Source of the DNA: Euclidia mi
Lineage: Eukaryota; Arthropoda; Insecta; Lepidoptera; Erebidae
DNA: 64,000 bases
Assembly (NCBI GenBank): GCA_944739405.2
Contig: OX123209.2
Coordinates: forward strand, 9,183,217 to 9,247,216
Direction: 5' to 3'
The notes below the pieces were generated by a model. It was given only the letters and a program-made list of their open reading frames with translations, ran no database searches and was not told the DNA's origin. A program made the position numbers and the translations under genes. Of this stretch, positions 60,370-64,000 are shown piece by piece; within the stretch, counting starts at the first letter, position 1, and every line of letters starts with the position of its first letter.

Positions 60370-60850
60370 TCCGTTCTGTCTGTGCTGAGCCTTTGTCGTT
60401 CTTCATCTTTGGCAAGAAGTGCTATTGATACTAAATTCCAGTCAATTGGACGCCGAGGCGTCCAATTGACTGGAATTTAGTATCAATGCCGCGATATGCC
60501 GAAGCGTCCTTCGGCCTGCCAAAACATGCCGTGCCACGCCGTTCCGCGCCGTGCCGTCAGTCGGCGCCGGCCTTAGCACTTCTTGCTGAAGATGAAGAAC
60601 GACAAATACAAACTGATATGTCGAAGAGAACAATTCTGGATACATTATTTATGAGAACAAGATTTACTAACGGTGAATTCAGGAACTTATTTACCTACTG
60701 ACTACGTCGTGGCACACTGCGGGACGCCGTGGCATGCCGCGGCGTCCCGAAGTATGCCGCGACGAGCCACGGCGGGCTGCGGTACGATTGTATCGAAACA
60801 AAGTAATATGAATTATAAACTCATTTAAATAAGAATAAAAATGACTTGAT
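60370..60850 (-). mobile_element. GC-rich shuffled element, copy 2 (inverted)
   Basis: It is the reverse-orientation relative of 50157-50600, with blocks in a different order. It contains a perfect palindrome (60424-60487) and an open piece, EDEERQIQTDMSKRTILDTL, then FTNGEFRNLF, that faintly resembles the N-terminus of Harbinger transposases. The left and right ends are unclear. Confidence 0.5.
60424..60487. repeat. Perfect 31-bp-arm palindrome
   Basis: Arms 60424-60454 and 60457-60487 are exact reverse complements around a 2-base centre. The arm sequence (AATTCCAGTCAATTGGACGC core) also occurs once at 50270-50295 in the sister element, so a single arm was duplicated in inverted form here. 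Confidence 0.9.
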
Positions 60851-60856
60851 CAGTAA

Positions 60857-61147
60857 GGCTGCCATCAGACGGACTGCATCGCAGCTACTGCGCGCGGTCG
60901 ATATATTTAACTGCATGCAGTTGTATATTCGACTTCATACAGTCATGCAGTCATCAACTGCACGCAGTCGGCTGGAGTTGTGTGAAGTCAATATCAACTG
61001 CATACAGTCGTGCCTTGAACTTCGCGCGGTCGGCTATAGTCGTGTAGTGTCGCCGCATGCTGTCCACCGCTAACCGAATACAGTTAGTGTGCAGTTAGTC
61101 AAGGAGCAGAACGCGCGTGTCGGCTGCGTCGTCAGTACGGTTTAAAA
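60857..61147. repeat. Repeat rich in CTGCATGCAGT-type words
   Basis: Starts GGCTGCCATCAGACGGACTG, which looks like a transposon terminus. Self-complementary CTGCATGCAGT and GCGCGGTCG words recur at several points. No far terminus was identified. Confidence 0.4.
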
Positions 61148-61148
61148 C

Positions 61149-61206
61149 ATGGATTTCGACACCGATTTATTTATTTCTTTAATAAAAAGTAAAGTCAGTG
61201 TCTAGA
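61149..61206 (+). other. Possible MADF-type first exon
   Basis: MDFDTDLFISLIKSKVSV is readable before a TAG. The start resembles MADF-domain proteins of Harbinger elements. Too short for certainty. Confidence 0.22.
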
Positions 61207-61514
61207 GTTGCCGTCAGGCAGGCAGGAATTGGTCAGAGTGCACAGTGGAAGCTGTAATACATCTGCCTGACTACGACAAGACAAGGATCCAGACACAATG
61301 CACTGCGTAGCACAGTGAATGAATATAAAATATAATATTAATAAAATGTCTTACCAAATCTTTACTAATGCTCCTGATGATGCTCTTGAGTGGACCTATA
61401 AGATTAACTCATAATTTTGGCCAAAATAACAAGAAAATCGAATAAATACCACAGGGTCCAATTCGGCGTAGTCCTACTCCTCGAGCACCAATCAGGAATT
61501 CACACACGTGTTTT
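61207..61514. other. Non-coding sequence, no gene seen
   Basis: AT-rich and unassigned. Confidence 0.4.
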
Positions 61515-61610
61515 ACAAAGTCAAAGTCAAAGTCAAAAATCATTTATTCATCTAGGTCACAACGTGACGCTTATGAACGTCAAATTTTTAAAGTAAATTC
61601 ATAATGCTTC
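61515..61610 (-). repeat. LINE 3' tail with TTGACT units (reverse)
   Basis: CAAAGTCAAAGTCAAAGTCA at about 61519-61535 followed by AATCATTTATTCA is the reverse complement of a common lepidopteran LINE 3' end with TGACTT repeat units. Confidence 0.5.
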
Positions 61611-61882
61611 TACATTTACATTTACTGCCCATTCGCAAAGCAATAGGTAGAACCACGAGAAAAAAACGCGAAGCTACTGGGACGAGCTTTTCAAAAGACG
61701 ATCAAAAAATGACAACACGCAAAATTACACGACAGACAAAACGGAGCGTGGTCAAGCCCAAAACTTTTTATACCGGGAACGGAAGTTGACAGTTCAGTGT
61801 GACCATAGTCAAAATTTACAATAGACTAAACTAAACGTTACTTAATCGATGTAATCGATTTGACTTATCATAAATAATATTT

Positions 61883-62506
61883 CTATTTCAAACATCCGTC
61901 CGCCCCGGACCGGCCTACCGGTCCGCAATGAGTTGGTAGACGTGACAATGTTGCAACCGCTCTCCTCAGAATCCAACCGTCCACCAAGACCTCAGCAAAT
62001 CGGGGAACTCCATCAGCCCCAGTTACCAAACGAAGAATGCGCCCCCTGCGCCATCTGAGTGGCGGAAGGTTAGCCTCCTTGATCAAAACGAGGTCACCAA
62101 TCTTGGGTGGATCGGTCTTGTCGGTCCACTTAACGCGTTGCTGGAGTATGCGCAAATATTCCAAATTCCAGCGTTTCCAAAAGCTCTGAGTAATCTGGCG
62201 TACCAATTCAAAACGCGAGAGACGACCAGGTCTCGTATCAATATAAGGGTACTCAGGCAAGGCGACAAGTGGGCGACCAATCAAAAAATGGCCCGGCGTA
62301 AGGGCCTCCAAATCATTCGGATCTGAGGAAATCGGGCACAATGGCCGAGAGTTCAAAACGGCCTCAATCTTACTAAACTCAGTTGCGAGTTCCTCAAAGG
62401 TAAGGCCAGATTCACCGATTGTCCTGCGCAAGTGTGTTTTGGCCGATTTTACAGCGACCTCAAAAATACCACCCCAGTGTGGACAATTTGGTGGGAAAAC
62501 AACCAA
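61883..62506 (-). pseudogene. BEL/Pao integrase C-terminal part
   Basis: The frame begins with FPPNCPHWGGIFEVAVKSAK, which carries the catalytic Glu of the DDE triad. It continues with the conserved block FEELATEFSKIEAVLNSRPL, then LTPGHFLIGRPL and the DUF5641 end KIGDLVLIKEANLPPLRWRR. A frameshift near 62500 separates it from the upstream pol frame, probably inactivating the copy. Confidence 0.85.
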
Positions 62507-63510
62507 TTTATCCCACGTCGGGCAAGCCTATTGCCTATATCAGCCTTGTTGGTTTCAAGGAAATTAACAACATCATTCAAATAATTATAAGTGCCCTTGA
62601 AGTTAGTGCCGCAATCAAAGCGGATCAAGGAAGGCAGCCCTCTGCGGGATACAAATCTGTCAAATGTGGCTACAAACACCTCGGTCGTAAACGAGGAGAC
62701 CAGTTCTAAGTGTACGGCCTTTGTGGAAAAACAAACAAAAACACACAAGTAGGCCTTAACACTCTTGCTGTTTCGAAGTGTCAACGTTTTCACCAAAAAG
62801 GGACCAGCGAAGTCCGTGCCAACACTGTGAAACGTCCTGCTTTCAGTTACGCGATCTGCCGGTAAGTCTCCCGTCAAGGGCTGCATTGTAGAAGCCTTGA
62901 GCGTATAACAAGGGATGCAGCAAAAGACTACACTCCTAATAATTCTTCGGGCCGACAAAATCCAAAACTCGCGTTGCAGAATAGCCAACAAAGCATTACA
63001 ACCAGCATGCGAGTTCTTAAGGTGACGGTCAGTTACCAACAAGCGTACCAAATGACCGTCCTTGGGTAACAAAAGAGGGTGACGTGCCCCGTAAGGGAGG
63101 TTGGCGTTCTTGAGACGCCCTCCAACGCGCAAGAGACCTGTATCGTCCAAAAAGGGGTTCAACTTAGATGATGCTCCCGACAATTTCGATTGCCCTGACT
63201 TAAGGATAGCAATCTCCTTCTCAAAATGCGCCAATTGCACAGAACGAACCCAAAAGGTGAGGGATTCCTGACGTTCCTGTGGTGAAAGAAACGGTGTAAG
63301 ATGTTTCTGTAGTGGGTGCCTAAAGTTAAAAACAAAACGCTTTATCCAAGCGGTAACACCTAACAACTTGTCAAGGGAACTGTAGCGATTCAACAAGAAA
63401 TCGGGGTCGAAAGCGCATTCCACCTTCTCAACAGCGAGTGTTCGTAGACCCGGCAAATTGGTAGTATTTAAAACTGGCGTTCGAGGCCAATCAATTTCTG
63501 GTCGACTCAA
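62449..63510 (-). pseudogene. BEL/Pao RNase H-integrase middle part
   Basis: A 353-codon frame with a DUF-type linker, the integrase zinc-binding H2C2 region (HLKNSHAGCNALLAILQREF, later CCIPC) and the DDE core. The first Asp is in VGTDFAGPFLVK and the second in IRFDCGTNFKGT. The Glu falls in the next frame after a frameshift at about 62500. It integrates element DNA in intact copies. Confidence 0.85.
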
Positions 63511-63554
63511 CCATTCTGGACCCTACCACAGCGAATGACCTATCAAACTAGGCG

Positions 63555-63920
63555 TCAAGCATCCGCGCGAGGCACAATCAGCAGGGTTGAGCCACCTGGC
63601 AGGTGTCTCCAAACAAGCTTGACTTCAGATTTTTGTATTTGGGAAACGCGATTAGCGACAAATACCTCCAAGGTGTGGACAGAAGCCTTTAACCAACAAA
63701 GAACAATTTGGCTGTCTGTCCAGGCGTAGGTCCCATTAATACAAATGCTTTTACCCAAAGTACTAGACACGTGGTTCAATAAGCGTACAAGTAGTGCTGC
63801 TCCCGAGAGCTCCAATTTCGGAATGGTCAGAGATGTCCGAAGGGGTGCAACCTTGCTCTTCGCCATGATCAGGGAAACTCTCAGCTGACCTGAGGCAGTG
63901 ACTGTGCGCAAGTACACCAC
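63555..63920 (-). pseudogene. BEL/Pao A17/RNase H region fragment
   Basis: The frame shows LIMAKSKVAPLRTSLTIPKL and ELSGAALLVRLL, typical of the Pao A17 region, then TYAWTDSQIVLCWLKA, an RNase H-like block with an Asp. The sequence VANRVSQIQKS and WRHLPGGST follow. It is separated from the next frame by a short disrupted stretch at 63511-63554 that includes a TAG. Confidence 0.82.
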
Positions 63921-64000
63921 GGCCGCGTGACCACGTTCCGAGGCATCACAAAACCTGTGAAGGGTGGCCTTGTACTTCCCGGGAGGAAGGATGGGACGAG

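Larger units (their letters stand above)
61883..64000 (-). mobile_element. Second BEL/Pao element: 3' half of pol
   Basis: A continuous minus-strand pol from the A17/RNase H region at the right window edge through integrase to the end of pol. It differs clearly in sequence from the BEL/Pao element at 37-48 kb and keeps the parts that the other lost. The LTR should lie below 61883 but was not recognised; the 5' part is outside the window. Confidence 0.8.

Overview
The window is insect genomic DNA, almost certainly from a moth or butterfly. The evidence is (TTAGG)n telomere-type repeats carrying TRAS- and SART-type retrotransposons in opposite orientations, several copies of a common lepidopteran SINE, an AT-rich unique background, and no bacterial gene organisation. 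I see no clear single-copy host gene. Nearly everything recognisable is a transposable element or its wreckage, often nested several levels deep, so most coding features are listed as pseudogenes. RT, EN, LTR, TIR and TSD mean reverse transcriptase, endonuclease, long terminal repeat, terminal inverted repeat and target-site duplication.  Layout, left part: 1-8.5 kb holds a P-element-like fragment, a degenerate Ty3/gypsy pol with a solo LTR inside it, a SINE, a mariner fragment, a Tc1-like element with a stop codon, the GIY-YIG end of a Penelope-like element, and the 3' half of a second Tc1-like family (minus strand). From 8.49 to 24.46 kb lies a telomere-type block. In order it has (TTAGG)n, a minus-strand TRAS-like element with intact ORF1 but deleted ORF2, (TTAGG)n, a 0.6-kb non-autonomous retroposon, (TTAGG)n, a near-complete SART-type element split by a LINE with an intact 965-residue ORF, and (TTAGG)n. 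The block is followed by a second, inverted copy of the Tc1-like family (24.5-26.9 kb).  Middle part: 27.7-31.2 kb has nested MITEs, a mariner-related pseudogene and LINE tails. At 32.5-33.5 kb is a 991-bp element with a 9-bp TSD whose relative lies inverted at 56.3-57.2 kb. From 33.7 to 48.5 kb runs an intron-bearing P-element/THAP9-like transposase gene. It is broken by the 0.6-kb retroposon (11-bp TSD) and by a BEL/Pao element (5-bp TSD). One LTR of the BEL/Pao element is itself split by a 6.6-kb DNA transposon (4-bp TSD, Sola-like), which in turn contains a truncated LINE (12-bp TSD) and an unexplained 866-bp GC-richer segment.  Right part: 48.8-64 kb contains SINEs, two GC-rich shuffled elements in inverted orientation, a two-ORF CR1/jockey-type LINE, an RTE-like LINE whose 3' end matches the SINE tails, and the 3' half of a second BEL/Pao pol.  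The most interesting signals are RNA-level. The 5' terminus of the SART-type element (13816-13895) and the 5' termini of both copies of the 0.6-kb retroposon (13204-13288, 34569-34653) can each be folded by eye into the hepatitis-delta-like double-pseudoknot ribozyme, with 7-bp P1 helices starting exactly at the element boundary and a GCTAA motif in J4/2. The SART-type element also carries the TAATG stop-start overlap between ORF1 and ORF2.
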